Shown: positions 10,953 through 23,164, counted from the stretch's first letter. The stretch is DNA of 64,000 nucleotides from Neostapfia colusana (GCA_030760725.1 JASWHV010000011.1:79089765-79153764), one strand, 5' to 3'. Made by a program: numbers and translations. Notes: a model not told the origin generated them from the sequence alone.

Positions 10953-11347
10953 CACAGATTGATATCAGAGCCACGGGTTGACGGTATATTACATGCCTAG
11001 ATAGAAAACACAGATTGGTATCAACCTGCCACGGGTTGATCATAGATCACATAGCCTAGATAGGTCACAGATTGACGTTAAAACTGCCATGCCTGGTCAC
11101 AGATTGGTACAATCCACAGATTGGTACCAAGTTACCACGGTTGACTGTAGGTCACAAACCTAGAATGATAACAGATTGGTTATAGAGCCACGATTGACTG
11201 TAGGACGCACCCCAAAAATAACAGATTGGTATTAGAAGCCACGCTGACCATAGGATGCAAGCCTAGGAGAAGCCATAGTTGGATCACAGATTGGTCTCAC
11301 CCCAAACCACCTTGACATAGGGTGAAATCATAGATTGGTATCACCTT
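10953..11347 (+). repeat. Array of PBS-like repeats in the leader
   Basis: After the true primer site, the phrase (C/A)ACAGATTGGTATCA recurs in degenerate form at about 10953, 11009, 11068, 11098, 11116, 11169, 11219, 11285 and 11329. Several copies continue with GCCACGGTTGAC and TGTAGGTCACA-like text. The unit is roughly 20-60 bp apart. Thus the LTR end plus primer site has been copied about nine times with decay. Confidence 0.8.
10957..10975 (+). promoter_or_regulatory. Primer-binding site (initiator tRNA-Met type)
   Basis: Right after the LTR end the sequence reads GATTGATATCAGAGCCAC. The family consensus complementary to tRNA-iMet is TGGTATCAGAGC; here one G is A. This fixes the LTR boundary and the plus orientation. 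Confidence 0.82.
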
Positions 11348-11620
11348 AAAAACCCTGTAGGACTCCCATTGAATAAGCCTTGAATAGGAGTTGTGTGAGC
11401 CTTTGTGATGATTATTTATGCTTGTGTGCTTAGTGTGAGTTGTGGGACGTCTCAAGCGTTGTCCATATCCATACATAATTAGAAAGAGGTGTGAGATGCC
11501 TCGGCACTTATTCACATCCTCATATGGGCTAATATATATAGTCTATCCACCTTGATGCATATAGTTGGGAGGGATCCATCTAAACTTCTAAACCTCTATT
11601 CTATCCAATTCTACTCAAAG

Positions 11621-13177
11621 ATGTTGAGAGGAAACGCTGGCCGACAAGGGAGGAACGTTCGCAGCAACCAAGAAGAAGGCCACGATGAAGTTCCTGTTAA
11701 CACTGGAGCTAGTGAAAACAACCTGGAACGGTTGATTTCCATGCAGAATCAGCTTATGCAAACCATGATCCAAACTTTGGGTCAGCTGCAGGCCAACAAC
11801 AACAACCCCGTTCTGGCACCATCGCCACCACTGCCACCACCACCGGCTCACAACAGACTGGGACAGTTCATGAGAACTCGACCACCTACTTTCTCACAAG
11901 CTAATGACCCCATGGAGGCCGACGATTGGTTGAAGTCCATGGAGAAGAAGCTTGCCATAGTTCAGTGCAATGACAGAGAGAAGGTTCTCTTTGTATCGCA
12001 CCAACTTATGGGAGCTGCCGCTGATTGGTGGGACGCCCTTTGCAACGCTCATGTCGACCCGGAGACGATCACTTGGACTGAGTTCAAGGAGAGTTTTCGA
12101 TCTCATTACATCCCTGCTGGTGTAATGATGCTCAAAATACAAGAGTTTGAAGGTCTCCGCCAAGGACAGAAAGGCGTGAATGAGTACCTCAACAAGTTCA
12201 CGCAACTGTCACGGTACGCCCCTAAAGACGTCAACTTGGACCAACGAAAGCAGTACTTGTTCATGAGAGGGTTGAACAATGAGATCTAGGTTCACCTCCT
12301 CAACAATGACTATGTGAGCTTCTAAAAGCTAGTTGACAAAGCAATAGTGGTTGAGAGCAAGATCCGAGAGATCGAGCGAGAGGGCAAAAAAAAGATGACG
12401 TACCAGCCACAAGGGAGCAACGTACGACCTCGGTACATGCCCCCAGCTACACCACGGTACGGATCGACCGCTCCTGCATACCGCCCTAATCAGCCACCAC
12501 AGCAACGACCCGTTGCACAGGCACCTCGTGTGCCTTTGCCTCCAGCGCCCCGTCCAAACACGGGCGCTCCTGTTCAAAACCCCCGCTCCAACGTACCTGC
12601 TGCCGTGGTCAACAAGGCATGCTTTGTATGCGGGGAGACGGGACACTTTGCGAGCCAGTGCCCGAGGAGAGGTCCTGGACAGCAAGGAAACTATGGACAG
12701 CAGAACTACACTCGCGGCAACGTGAATCATGTCTCTACTGAGGAAGCACAACAGGCTGAGGATGTCGTAATTGGTATGTTCCTTGCCAACTCCAACCCAA
12801 CCACCATTCTATTTGATTCTGGAGCATCACATTCCTTCATATCATCCAAGTATGTTGCCAAGTATAATCTACCCATATCACACTTGAAATATACTATGTT
12901 GGTTAATTCTCCCGGTGGAGAGATGAGGACTAGTATAGTATGTCCGAAAGTAAACCTTAAAATAAGGAGGGTAGACTTCCTTGCCAACCTCATTGTCTTG
13001 GATCCCCAAGGGCTTGACATAATACTCGAAATAGATTGGCTAAGTAAGCACAACGGAGTAACCCAATGTGCTGAAAGGAGCGTGCAGTTGACAAACGAGC
13101 ACGGTACTCATATCGAGTTCGAGTCAGCCCACCCAACAGCCGAGAAGGAAGAAATTTTCTCATCTATTCTCCACTAG
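11621..13177 (+). pseudogene. Gypsy gag-protease (two in-frame stops)
   Basis: One frame runs from ATG 11621 (MLRGNAGRQ) to TAG 13175-13177. It is interrupted by TAG at 12287-12289 and TAA at 12323-12325. Part one is Retrotrans_gag: RTRPPTFSQANDP, then DWWDALC and GLRQGQKGVNEYLNKFTQLS. Part two has a Pro-rich linker, one CCHC knuckle CFVCGETGHFASQC (about 12620-12661), and a retropepsin-like protease with ILFDSGASHSFIS (catalytic DSG at about 12817) and DIILEIDWL. The product would form particles and process itself. Right after the stop comes CTCGAGGGCGAGATT, the usual end of the integrase frame in relatives, so the RT-integrase block was removed cleanly. The start at 11621 fits the family better than an upstream ATG at 11552. 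Confidence 0.9.
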
Positions 13178-13202
13178 CAAATCTCGAGGGCGAGATTCAA
13201 TT

Positions 13203-13217
13203 TAAGGGGGGTAGATT
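13203..13217 (+). promoter_or_regulatory. Polypurine tract before 3' LTR
   Basis: TAAGGGGGGTAGATT sits directly before the second TGTGACACCC. It would prime plus-strand DNA synthesis. Confidence 0.75.
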
Positions 13218-16200
13218 TGTGACACCCTCATTTTCGGGTTCTACATATATTCATATTTAATATGTAGAAAACATTTTAAATTAAGTAGAAACGGAGAAAT
13301 AGTAAAAAAGATAGCCAGAAAGAGTCAAAACCAGTTCACAGAAAGCGCCGAAGACAATTCCTGCGGCCGCTGGCCACGTGGCGCGTTTGGAGCTCATCTC
13401 CGCAAAGGGGGGAGAGGTCCACCGCTAAACTGGCTACGTGGCAAGTTCGGGGCTCATCCCCGCAAAGGGGGAGAGGTCCGACCCCGTGGGACACGTGTTG
13501 TCCCTGGAGCTAGCCTCTGCAGAGGAGCGAGGCCAGTCCCATAGGACACGTGTCGGCTACGGAGCTAGTCACCGCGGAAAAGAGAGGACCAGCCGCGCGG
13601 GACGCATGTCGCTCTCAGAGCTCACCTCTGAGAGGTCCGGCCCTGCTAGACACGTGTCGCTCTCGGAGCTCACCTCCGAGAGGTCCGGTCCTATTGGACA
13701 CGTGTCACCTCCGGAGCTCACCTCCGGGAGGTCCGACACTACTGGATACGTGTCACCTCCGGAGCTTATCTCCGGGAGGTCCGTCACTGTTGGACACGTG
13801 TCAACCTCGGAGCTCGTCTCTGACAAGAAAGGAAGTCTGGCGCTGTTAGGACACGTGGCACATCCAGAGCCACCTCCGAAGAGAGGGGAGGTCCGGAATT
13901 GACACATGGCACCCCCGGAGCCACCTCCGAAGAGAGGGGAAGGTCCGGAACTGACACGTGGCGTTCGCGGAGCTCGCCCCTGTTGAGAGGGGAGGTCCCG
14001 ACCCACCAGACATGTGGCGCACGCGGAGCTCACCTCCGAAGAAGAGGGAGGTCTCGCCCGCCTGACACGCGGCACAACCGGAGCTTGTCTTTGCAGAAGA
14101 GGGAGCCCAGGTTCCCGCAGGACACGTGGAGCTTCCGGAGCTCACCGTCGCGAATGTAACGAGATTTGAAGCGATTTTTGCTTCTGTACGCACGGGAATA
14201 TCGGTACGGAGGAAACCGACATGAATTCCACGATACTACCGCACCAAATCAAATAAAGATAAGTTGTTAAGATTCAAAAACAATTTGAATAGGACTCTTA
14301 TTCGAATTCCGATCAGAGTAGAACTCTTTGTTTCCTCTTATAAATAGATCTGAAAACCTTTGGCCGCAACCACAAACTTCTTTTCTACCTCCTGAGCCGA
14401 CAACTTAGAGCTCTAGCCCCAGCTCGTCGAGTGAACCCCTTCAGCGGAGTTTGACCACCGAAGAGACCGCCGACGAGCCTGGATCACAATTGCCATCGCC
14501 GGAGGAGACCCGATGATCTATTCTTGCTAGGAGGAAGGACCTCGAGACCAAGAAGAACGTAAGGTAGGTCTCCAATACCACCTTATGACATCATCGCGTT
14601 TTCTTTGCATCTGTTCTTCGATTCCTTTCAAACAGAAGCTTTTTCGTGGACAGATCACGTATTGATCGGTTTGATCTAAAGTCAAGATCATCGCCACGTC
14701 CACAATTGATCTTTACACCTCTGTTCATCGTAAAAATCATGCAAGACATGCAAAAACACATACAAACTAAACTGCATCATAGGATTAACATGCATATGCA
14801 TCATCGCATCTAGTTAAAGTTTGTGCATGGTATTGATTGCTATGAATCTTGTATGTGTGTGATCGTGTATAGAAGGACAAGCTCAGGGAGCTGTCTACGA
14901 CGAGCTGCAACAACAAGGTTTCGAGATCCAAGAGCAACATAAACCACAATAACAAGGCAAGTGCCCCTTGACCATATTGATCTCATGTTTTGGAAAACTG
15001 TTTTGTTTGTGAAAAGGTGTGTGTGATTGAGTCAATATGATGGGAAACCCTTTGATAGGAGTTTACTAGTTTTGGTTAAACTACCCTTGTCGTCGGGGAA
15101 GTTTATGAGTCGGGTATGGTTTTTGCTTTTATGCTTTGCTGAGCCCATGGGATTATGGGAAGCGAGATAGATGTGTCTAGCTAACTGCACTCGTAAGAAT
15201 AATGAGAAACTAATATTGTTAATGAACGTGAATCGGAGGGAGATCTAGGCAAGCCTGGGTTTGTGAATGAGGTAGCATGAGATGGTGGTTACTTGCCGTA
15301 GATCTAAGGACCGGTTCATGCGAGCACATGCCAGGATAACAGTGCCACCACAAGGCCAAGTATGGGCGCAACTTAGCTGAGTAATTAGGTAAGTTGCTAG
15401 ATTGTTATGGACCGTGGAAGGCGCGGTGAATGGGAGTCGAGTGAGGACTGCTGTGGGAACTGCAAGGCACAAGAGAGGGCCCGTGGGTGGGAGAATTGGA
15501 GATTCTAGCCTCCCGGTAAAACCTTAGTGAGTCCATACATCTAGTAGCCCCTTTGTAAAGGCTATTTTGTGATCTCTTGGCCATACACCGACGATTGTGT
15601 ACTGGTATTATGGAGGTTCTGCAGTCGCCGATGGGTGACGAAATCACAAACTTGTGGGTAAAGTGGTGCAAACTCTGCAGAGTATAAACTATCATGATAG
15701 TCGAGCTTACGGTCACGAGCGCCTGGACAACTTCCATGATTAGTTGGGATAGTTTTTTGTTATGGTTTTGGTTATGGTTTGGTTTTTGGGACTGTTAAGT
15801 CCGGGTGATAAGATTGGTTGCATGACTGTTGAGTCATGGCAACGAGATTTGGTCTCCGAATGAGACAGAATTGAATGGCAGCGAATACGAGATGGTATTC
15901 GTGAGATGGTAGCGAATACGAGATGATATTCGTGAGATGGTAGTGAATATGAAATGGTATTCATGAGCAAAGTTGATTAATGTCTGGTTGAGACATGGAA
16001 ACGGATGAATCAATGGAGGTATGTTAATATTTAAATACATGTTGGGATTACATTCACTTAAAACTGAGTTGTTGTTTTTATCGTGTTTTGAGAAATAAAC
16101 TTTGCTTTCTGCAATGAGACTTTTTTATACCTTCCTTGTTGTGAGCTACATATCACATTTTCCCGCACTTGCTGAGTACATCATTGTACTCAAACTTGCA

Positions 16201-16565
16201 TTATTACTTTATCATCAGCAACAGGAGAAGAATACTATGAAGACCACGTGGAGGATTAGGCGTGTAATCTGTCCTCAACCTTGCCTTGGGGATGGAGTAG
16301 AGATGGAGCCGTTGTTGCTGCTTAGTTTGCTTCCACAATAGTTAGAAGACTTCCACTGTTAGATTTAGACTTCCGCTGCTAAGATAAGACTTCTGCTGTT
16401 AGAATGAGTCCAAGACTCATAAGACATTGTAATAAATCCTGTTATTCATGGTAATATATATTCTGAATTCAGTTTGTGGATGATATGTGTATGTGTGATG
16501 AACATACTGGGCACACATACGCATCAGTTTTCGGTTCTGTGTTCTACAGAATTGAGGGCGTCACA
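13218..16565 (+). repeat. Gypsy 3' LTR
   Basis: Same ends and order as the 5' LTR. The G-box array is at about 13373-14135, TATAAATA at 14339-14346, the short tandem repeat at 15875-15967. Small substitutions against the 5' copy are scattered, for example TTCTGCATAT versus TTCTACATAT near the start. Some G-box units are better preserved here than in the 5' copy (for example GGGACACGTGTTG near 13488). Confidence 0.93.
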
Positions 16566-17626
16566 CTGTATGTGTACCTGAACAAGTCCGGAGATTCGAA
16601 CATGTCCGGACCAAGTGTGAACAACTCCAGTAGCTACTTTTTCCGTGTGCATACTTAGACAAGCCCGAAGAAATTTAGAAACTCCAAAAGCTACTTTTCT
16701 ATAGGCCAACTTGGACAAGTCCGAACCTATTGTCTACGATAATTCAAAAAACTTTGTCTAAATCTAATTTGGATTTTTTGGACTGAGCCCTTAGACATAG
16801 TACCTATACTCAAAAAATAAAAATAAAATCTATTTATAGATTTACACCTCTTTTTTCCAACTTGAGGGTTAAACAACATTTTCATATACTTTTATCCTAC
16901 ACATTGTACTCGTACAATTTATTAGTTCTTCAATTGTTTCTCGTCATTCAAAACCTACACGAGAGCCAATACACACATTCAAAAGAACCCCCCTATATGT
17001 CGTATCGATAAGTGACAGGAGGGGTGATCCAACCCTCCACTAGGGAGGCCCTCGACCACAACCACCTTCAGCCGTCACTGCCGATTAGCCGATGAGTGTT
17101 GGTGGCGGCGGCCCATGGCAACACCGTAATAGATGCCCATTTGCGCCCTTTTTTGTCCTTTCCTCCTGTCTTTTCCCTCTTTCTTCTATATTAGATCTAA
17201 AGCTCACCCTTGGTTTTTTCAGAGCGCTCCTTCATATCCGATAGTACTCGACAATGGAGAGACCAAATCTAGCCACCAGTATGGTTATGGCTAGTGGCGG
17301 CCTCATTGTCGGGTGATGCCTAGTGTGACACCACACTAGTGATGTGTTGTTGGAGGGGGCCTGATTTTTAGGCCTGAGTGTTGGCTACACCGATATGGAT
17401 ATGTCTGGACCCGACGGTGGTTTGGCCTCGGTGGCCTCAAACAAGTGGTTGGCAATGACCCTACAGCAGTGAAGGCCACATGGAGGTCACGGATGGCGGT
17501 GTGTATAACAGTGTTTCCATAGTGGTATGTGCGGATCAGGCGACAATGGTTGGAGGGGCCTTAGTGGCTTCAACTGATCCTCGACCATATCGACTTTGTG
17601 GCCATTGTTCGATCATTGTTAGCCAG
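16566..17626. other. Repetitive flank between two gypsy elements
   Basis: No gene recognised. The first part (to about 17000) resembles the bases left of 7606 and is presumably the same interrupted host repeat. The part from 17030 to 17626 is GC-richer with GTGGCGGC wording and no lasting open frame. It is the target of the insertion at 17627. Confidence 0.4.
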
Positions 17627-18715
17627 TGATAGGGTGAAACCCGTGGGGTGGCCCGATCTTCACGGCAGTAGGTACGACGAAGGGCAAATGGAAAGATCGG
17701 ACATCGGAACGAACAATGGTAACTAGCTGAAAACAACGGGGTAACTAGCTTTATACCTACCAAGGTTGGATGCGACCTAGTGACGGGGAGAGATGCACCG
17801 AAATCTTTGAGAGCTTCGACTCGATCTCCGAATGACCACAGAACCACAATCCGAGATAATTAGCTTTATACCAGCCAAGGTTGGTTGCGACCAAGCGACG
17901 GGGAGAGAGGCGCCGAAACCTTGAGGATTTCGACTCGATCTCTGAATGACCGCAGAACCACAAACCAGAAACTAATCCACACAAAAGCCCCGAGAGCCTA
18001 GAGCACGAATTAGGGGACCCCTGAGGGATCACTTCACAAGTCCATGAAGAACCAGGAATAACAAAGGTGTGCAAGGCACTCATAATTATATTATTTATCA
18101 AATGATCAATAGTTGTTTTTCGAGGAGCACAAGGGTGATATTTATACTAGGAACAACCCTCCTAGCTAGGTGTGAACTGAATTCACCACGTTTTAAGGTG
18201 GGAAACCAGCTGCTGAGAAATTCACGAGGTAGTCGTTGATCCTTGCGCGTCTTCTCACCTTCTGCACGGTCTTTAATAATTTAGCCATAACTTCTGCTTG
18301 GAAAGTCCAAACGATGTACCGTTTGTTGCGTTGGAAAGTAGACTTGATAAGATTTCACACCATGTGTTTTATGGGCCCTGGAACGTGACAGATTGATACA
18401 AGATTACACGTGAAGTTGAGGTTCGTGTAGTGTACCCGCTCTCAGTTCAAAAAGGGCGAACTATCGCGCCAACGAAAGTTTGGACAGTGCGAACTGACTT
18501 AGTTCTTTTTTGTGCCAGCCAATGATGTTCTTTCATGAGTAAACCTGAGTAACACATAATTACAGGACTTAGGTAGCATATCATTCTTATCAATATTAAA
18601 ATATAATTCAAAGAGGAAAGAATTAACCTCTTGTTTGAGTTTTTGAGCACGAGTGTGCATAGCAAGTCCTTCATAAGCTCGTGTACGTGTATGTGATGCT
18701 GGGATGTCCACATCA
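17627..18715 (-). repeat. Gypsy 3' LTR (minus-strand element)
   Basis: 1,089 bp. On the plus strand it begins TGATAGGGTGAAACC and ends TGTCCACATCA; adjoining bases TCCTCCCCCTCTTG are the polypurine tract (minus: CAAGAGGGGGAGGA). It contains a partial internal duplication: the block 'TAGCTTTATACC...CAAGGTTGG...TTCGACTCGATCTC' occurs twice (about 17745-17830 and 17865-17945). Confidence 0.9.
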
Positions 18716-18889
18716 TCCTCCCCCTCTTGAAAAGGAGTTGTCCTCGACTCTTGTAATCCACAGTAGGGATATAGATCAACAACATTGAAAGTTGTACTCA
18801 TCATCCTTCCTCTCTTGAAAATGAGTTGAACTCGATACTTAAAAATCTTCTTGTTTGTATTTTCTTGATGTTGAAGTTTCTTGAAAATT

Positions 18890-19441
18890 TTAGCACAATT
18901 GATTGTTTCAACAGTCTCACATTTCCTTGCGCCCAATGTTTGCGGATGACATGTTGTAGAAAATAGCAGCCGTTTCCCAAGATTGCCCCGCAATATCTTC
19001 CAAAAGTAAGTTAAAAATTTGGTGTTATGATTTGAAATAATAGTTCATGGTTCACCAAGAAGTCGTATGATTTCCCTTAAAAATAAGTCAATAATATGTG
19101 ATTCATCATCATTCTTAAGATAAGAAATGAAATGAGCCATTTTGTTGAAGTGATCAATCACAACAAATATTGAATTGCTCCCCCTCTTTGTTCGACTGTA
19201 AACCAAGAACAAAGTCCATAGAAACATCTACCCATAGAAAACAAAGAAATGGTACAGGATTGTATAGAAAATGAGGATTCAAGAGTGACTTAGCTTTGTG
19301 ACAGGTGACACACCATAGAACATAGCTTTCCTCGTCTCTTATCATGTTGAACCAAAAACAACTATCGACCAACACTTGCTCTGTTTTCTTGACACTAAAG
19401 TGATCAATCAATCCCCCGACATGAGTGTTCTGCACAAACAT
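18890..19441 (-). pseudogene. Gypsy integrase remnant
   Basis: The HHCC zinc-binding part is visible (HVGGLIDHF, then WCVTCHKAKS), then DVSMDFVLG with the first catalytic Asp, then in another frame IFVVIDHFNKMAHFI and LFLREIIRL. The second catalytic site reads SNHNTKFL where relatives have Asp. After TTCHPQT the similarity stops and LTR-proximal sequence begins, so the third catalytic residue and C-terminal domain are missing. Confidence 0.8.
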
Positions 19442-19593
19442 TAGACAAACAGAGCAATCTAGAGTGCAAAATATGTTAGCCCCAAATAAAATCCATTATG
19501 CATATGAATCATTTTCCATGCCTTTCCATTACAAAAACATGGAAAATGGTTTAGAAAAATATGAATCAGTGGCATACAAGTCTTTGATACTTT

Positions 19594-20079
19594 CTAAGCC
19601 AAGAACTTTTGCATCAAGTTGAGACAACAAAATATGGCGCCTAGATAAAACGTCTGCAACAACATTGTCCTTTCCTTTTTTGTAGAAGACAATGTAAGAA
19701 AAAGTACCAATGAGTTGACTCCATTAGCATGTCTTTTGTTCAATTTTAATTGAAACTTAAGATGTTTCAAACATTCATGATCTGCATGTATCACAAAAAA
19801 TTTAGACAAATGATAGAGCTGCCAAGTTTCCATATACCCCATAAGAGCATACAATTGATCATCATAAGAAAAGTAATTTGGAGTTGGACCACTTAGCTTT
19901 CCACTGAAGTATCCAGTTGGATAACCTTCTTGCATAAACACCCCTTCGATCCCTAACTCACTTGCATCACAAAAAGTCTTACCAAAATCTGAAAATGCAA
20001 GGAGTTGGGTCGTTGCCAATTTTATTTTCAGCTTTTTAAGTGCTTTTTTCTTTTGGTTTTCGTGAATAAAAATATACAT
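19594..20079 (-). pseudogene. Gypsy RNase H remnant
   Basis: The frame reads FCDASELGIEGVFMQEG, GYFSGKLSGPTPNY and HADHECLKHL, matching the gypsy RT-associated RNase H. After ANGVN the family text continues in a different frame, marking a frameshift near 19720. Confidence 0.8.
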
Positions 20080-21222
20080 CCTTCTTTATCAACTCATTGA
20101 TTGAGACAGCAACACTTGAAGATTGGGGCAGCAACCACTCATAAACAGCTGTAATTTTTTCTTCGTTGACCTCTATGCCCTGAGCTGAAACAACAAAGCA
20201 AAGAAAAACTACCTTGTCTATGCAAAAGGTGCACTTGGCAAGGTTAGCATAAGAGCATTTCTTCCTCAAAAGAGAAAACACACATTTTTTCATTAACATG
20301 TTTGTCAAGAAATTTGTTGTAAAATAGAATACCATCAAATTTAAATTCCACAAATTTTTCAATGAAGGCTTTAGGAATAGGATTCATTAATCTCAAAAAA
20401 GTATTAGGAGCATTTGACAATCCAAAAAGCACTATCAACCAGCCATATAAATCACGCTTTGTTTTAAAAGTTGTTTTCCACTTATCTCTTTCTCACATTC
20501 AGATTTTTTGATAGCCAGTTCTCACGTCAACTTTTGTGAAAATAATAGCAGCATTAAGGTCATCAAGTATGTCATCAAGCAAAAGTATGGAATGCTTATA
20601 CCTTATTGCAATATATTTATTGCATGACAAACAACAAATATTTTACATGAGCCATGTTTCTTTGGAACTATGAAAGCAAAAAATTCCACAAGGTGAAAAA
20701 CTTTCATGCACATAACATTTGTCGATGAGGTCCTGCTCACGGCATTGAATTTCTTTTGTTTATTTCATGTGGTTACAGTACGGTGCATGGGATGGAAGTG
20801 AAGCACCAGAAACCAAATCAATTTGCTGTTCAACTCCTTATTGAGTGACATCCCTAGTTGTTCTTCCTTAGGACACACATCTTCAAATTCCTATGACACA
20901 TCAAAACATGCACTTGGCAAAGTAGAATGTAAGTCATTAGGAAAAATTAAATTGTCCTTGCACAGGAGTACAAAGAACATGGCATTGGGTTAACTCAATT
21001 TTTTAAATCCCCTTTTGTAGCTATCATCACTAAACCCTCTTTACCCTTTGGCTCGGTCATTTGCGGTCGTGGGGTTTTATTTGGCTTTGGAGACACTCTC
21101 TTACTATGTTTGTGGGTCACTCGCAAGTGGTTCTCACTCTCTCGCCGAATTCTTTTCAAATTTTTCTTCTCAATTTCTTCCAATGGCCAAGGAAGTATAT
21201 TGGGAGGCTCTTCATTGTTCAT
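20036..21222 (-). pseudogene. Gypsy reverse transcriptase remnant
   Basis: Recognisable pieces are spread over several frames: a Lys-rich spacer (21222-20995), FGLSNAPNTFLRLMN, then FVEFKFDGILFYNK and CTFCIDKVVFLCFVVSAQGIEV (20438-20070). The catalytic pair in the YxDD box reads F-D-G, so the second Asp is gone. Middle fingers and palm (20500-20990) are broken by stops. Confidence 0.75.
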
Positions 21223-21914
21223 GAAGATAATTTGTTAACACGATCGTAAATCTGAACTGCCGGAAAATATAAACAAGGTATTTGCAAAAGCAGTTCGTAT
21301 GTGTGCATAGAATCCACACCATATTCCACTTTGTCTTTATACTTTCCAATTGAGGAAGGAACAGTCATGATGTTGGTTACAGGGAGTGCCCCACAATCAT
21401 GAAACCTCTGCGTCTTGTATGGATTAGGAAGATGCCGCTGTTTGAACTCCAATTTCTCCATCAATTCTTGACTTGCAATATTATTACAGTTGCCATGATA
21501 AAGAATAATTTTGCATAGTTTCTCCTTTATCATGCCTCCGGGGTGAAACAAATTATGATGTTGTTCATTTTCTGCAGTTGCACTAGTAACATTAAGCATT
21601 TGATGAGAAATGATGCAATTATTATCATCTTTATCGGGCTGGATCATATTCTCATCATCTACAATTTTCTCATCAGATATTGGTGCATCTTGTGGTTCAT
21701 TTTCAGATTCACCTTCATCGGGTTGGGTCACATTCTCGTTATTTCTAATTTCATCATCAAAGATTGGTGCATATTGTGGTTCGTTCTCAGATTCCCCATT
21801 ACCTTGTTCATTAATAATTATGGTCTTCTGTGTAGGACATTCAACAGCAATATGTTCACGACTTTTGCACTTGTGACAATTAATAACTCGGATATGCGAA
21901 GAGGATGCAACCAT
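21219..21914 (-). pseudogene. Gypsy zinc knuckle and protease remnant
   Basis: A 231-residue open frame starts near the knuckle CHKCKSREHIAVEC (a CCHC motif), goes through two similar acidic segments (each with GESENEPQ and APIxD(D/E)), and reaches a protease-like region: KIILYHGNCNNIASQELMEKL, then NDCG-like HDCGALPVTN and SIGKYKDKVE. The catalytic Asp expected at the I-I-D-G-G position reads His-Gly, so the protease would be dead. The open frame therefore survived by chance, not function. Confidence 0.72.
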
Positions 21915-22566
21915 CGATGCAATAGATGGGGATGATGTACTTGCAGTGTGGAGTTGTTGTTCTTGCTGAATTGTAGGTGAAGAAGCAATAGAAACTGATA
22001 TCTTCGCAGCACAATAGATGGAGAATAGTTAGCTGCAGCGCCTTGAGATTTACCCACAATAACAGAGGTATAGGGTTGCTGCCGGTAGCACAAATCTGAG
22101 ATAGATCGGCCACCATAGGAGCGACCATGTTCTCAAACATAGTCAGCACCCCGACAGCGATCATGCTGATGATCAAATTGCCCATGATCTGCAAAAGGGT
22201 TTTCATATCTGTTATAATAATAATCATGTACCTTTTGCTCATCATCGAAGCGAACATGTTGGCCTTGACCATGCCCTTGAGTTCTTCCTCTACGCTGATA
22301 TTTGAGACCTGCACGTCTTCCATCACCATGGCCACCACAATCATTTCTGAAACCATTACAAAAACCAATCCCAAAACCTGAATTTTTTCACCAAATTCTT
22401 CATGTTGATGTAGTGGAGCCCTTCCACCGGCTGGTGGGAGACCTTCATTAAACATCCTTTCCATGGTCTCTAATAGTGAGTTTCCGAATTGACGTAGATC
22501 GGCTCGTGAAACTCGTGGTTCTTTTTCAGAATTACCACCACGAACGATTGAAGCAGATCCTGCCAT
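21880..22566 (-). pseudogene. Gypsy gag remnant
   Basis: The likely start is ATG at 22566 (MAGSASIVRGG), followed by RADLRQFGNSLLETMERMF and GGRAPLHQHEE. The sense is lost after about 22380, where several frames are open. The domain that would normally bind neighbouring capsid subunits is not readable. Located directly after the primer site and leader, as expected for gag. Confidence 0.65.
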
Positions 22567-23164
22567 GTTAGAACAATGGAGGGAATATGGTATAGAAAAT
22601 TTTAGTGGAATCACACAATCTCATCACTTGCTTACCAAAGTTCTTACCTATTCTCAAGGACTGCGAGTGTGCAAAATATGGTAGTATTCCTTGCTGTTAT
22701 TAAGCTGTTGAAAGGTTCATGAGTCGGGAGATCCGGTTACGGATTTTTGTGGAGCTTGGATGGCGAAACAAGGAAGGCTTGTAGCACCGAAAATCAAGTG
22801 TCGTAAACCAAGTCAAAAGATGAGTAAACTTTGTTGCCCAATCTGAATTTTTTTAACAATGATTATATCCTTGCAGCCCTTAAATCTTTTTTTACTCTTT
22901 TTTGTAACACATTTTTTTCACTTATCTCTCTTTTTTTCTCTTTTTTTTTATGCGAACAAGATGTGGGCTGACTAACACAATGCATATTGATATGGCAAAC
23001 AACAAATGATGTAAACGACACAAGACCGGCGGTACTACACAATGATTTGGTTACTTTTATGGTGGTTTAATGAACTATAGGTATGACACGAAGACACGCG
23101 ATGGATAATAGAAAAATGGTGAGAAATAAATGAGTGATATGAGAATCGTACCTACTATGGAAAC

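Larger units (their letters stand above)
7606..10956 (+). repeat. Gypsy 5' LTR
   Basis: Starts TGTGACACCCTCATTT and ends GAGGGTGTCACA, so the ends are short inverted repeats (TGTGACACCCTC / GAGGGTGTCACA). It holds, in order, a G-box minisatellite (7761-8520), a TATA box (8727), and a long U5 of about 2.2 kb. Part of the U5 (about 9645-10130) is similar in wording to 59390-59820 in the solo LTR near the right end of the window. Confidence 0.93.
7606..16565 (+). mobile_element. Non-autonomous Ty3/gypsy element, gag-protease only
   Basis: Two direct repeats of about 3.35 kb (7606-10956 and 13218-16565) flank only 2,261 bp. The interior has a primer-binding site, gag, zinc knuckle, aspartic protease and a polypurine tract, but no reverse transcriptase, RNase H or integrase. 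Flanking bases CTATA (7601-7605) and CTGTA (16566-16570) are a target duplication with one change. LTR length and gag type resemble the Tekay/Del chromovirus lineage (known LTRs near 3.4 kb); lineage is inferred. By eye the LTRs differ at roughly 4-5% of positions near their starts. Such an element would need enzymes supplied by a relative. Confidence 0.92.
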
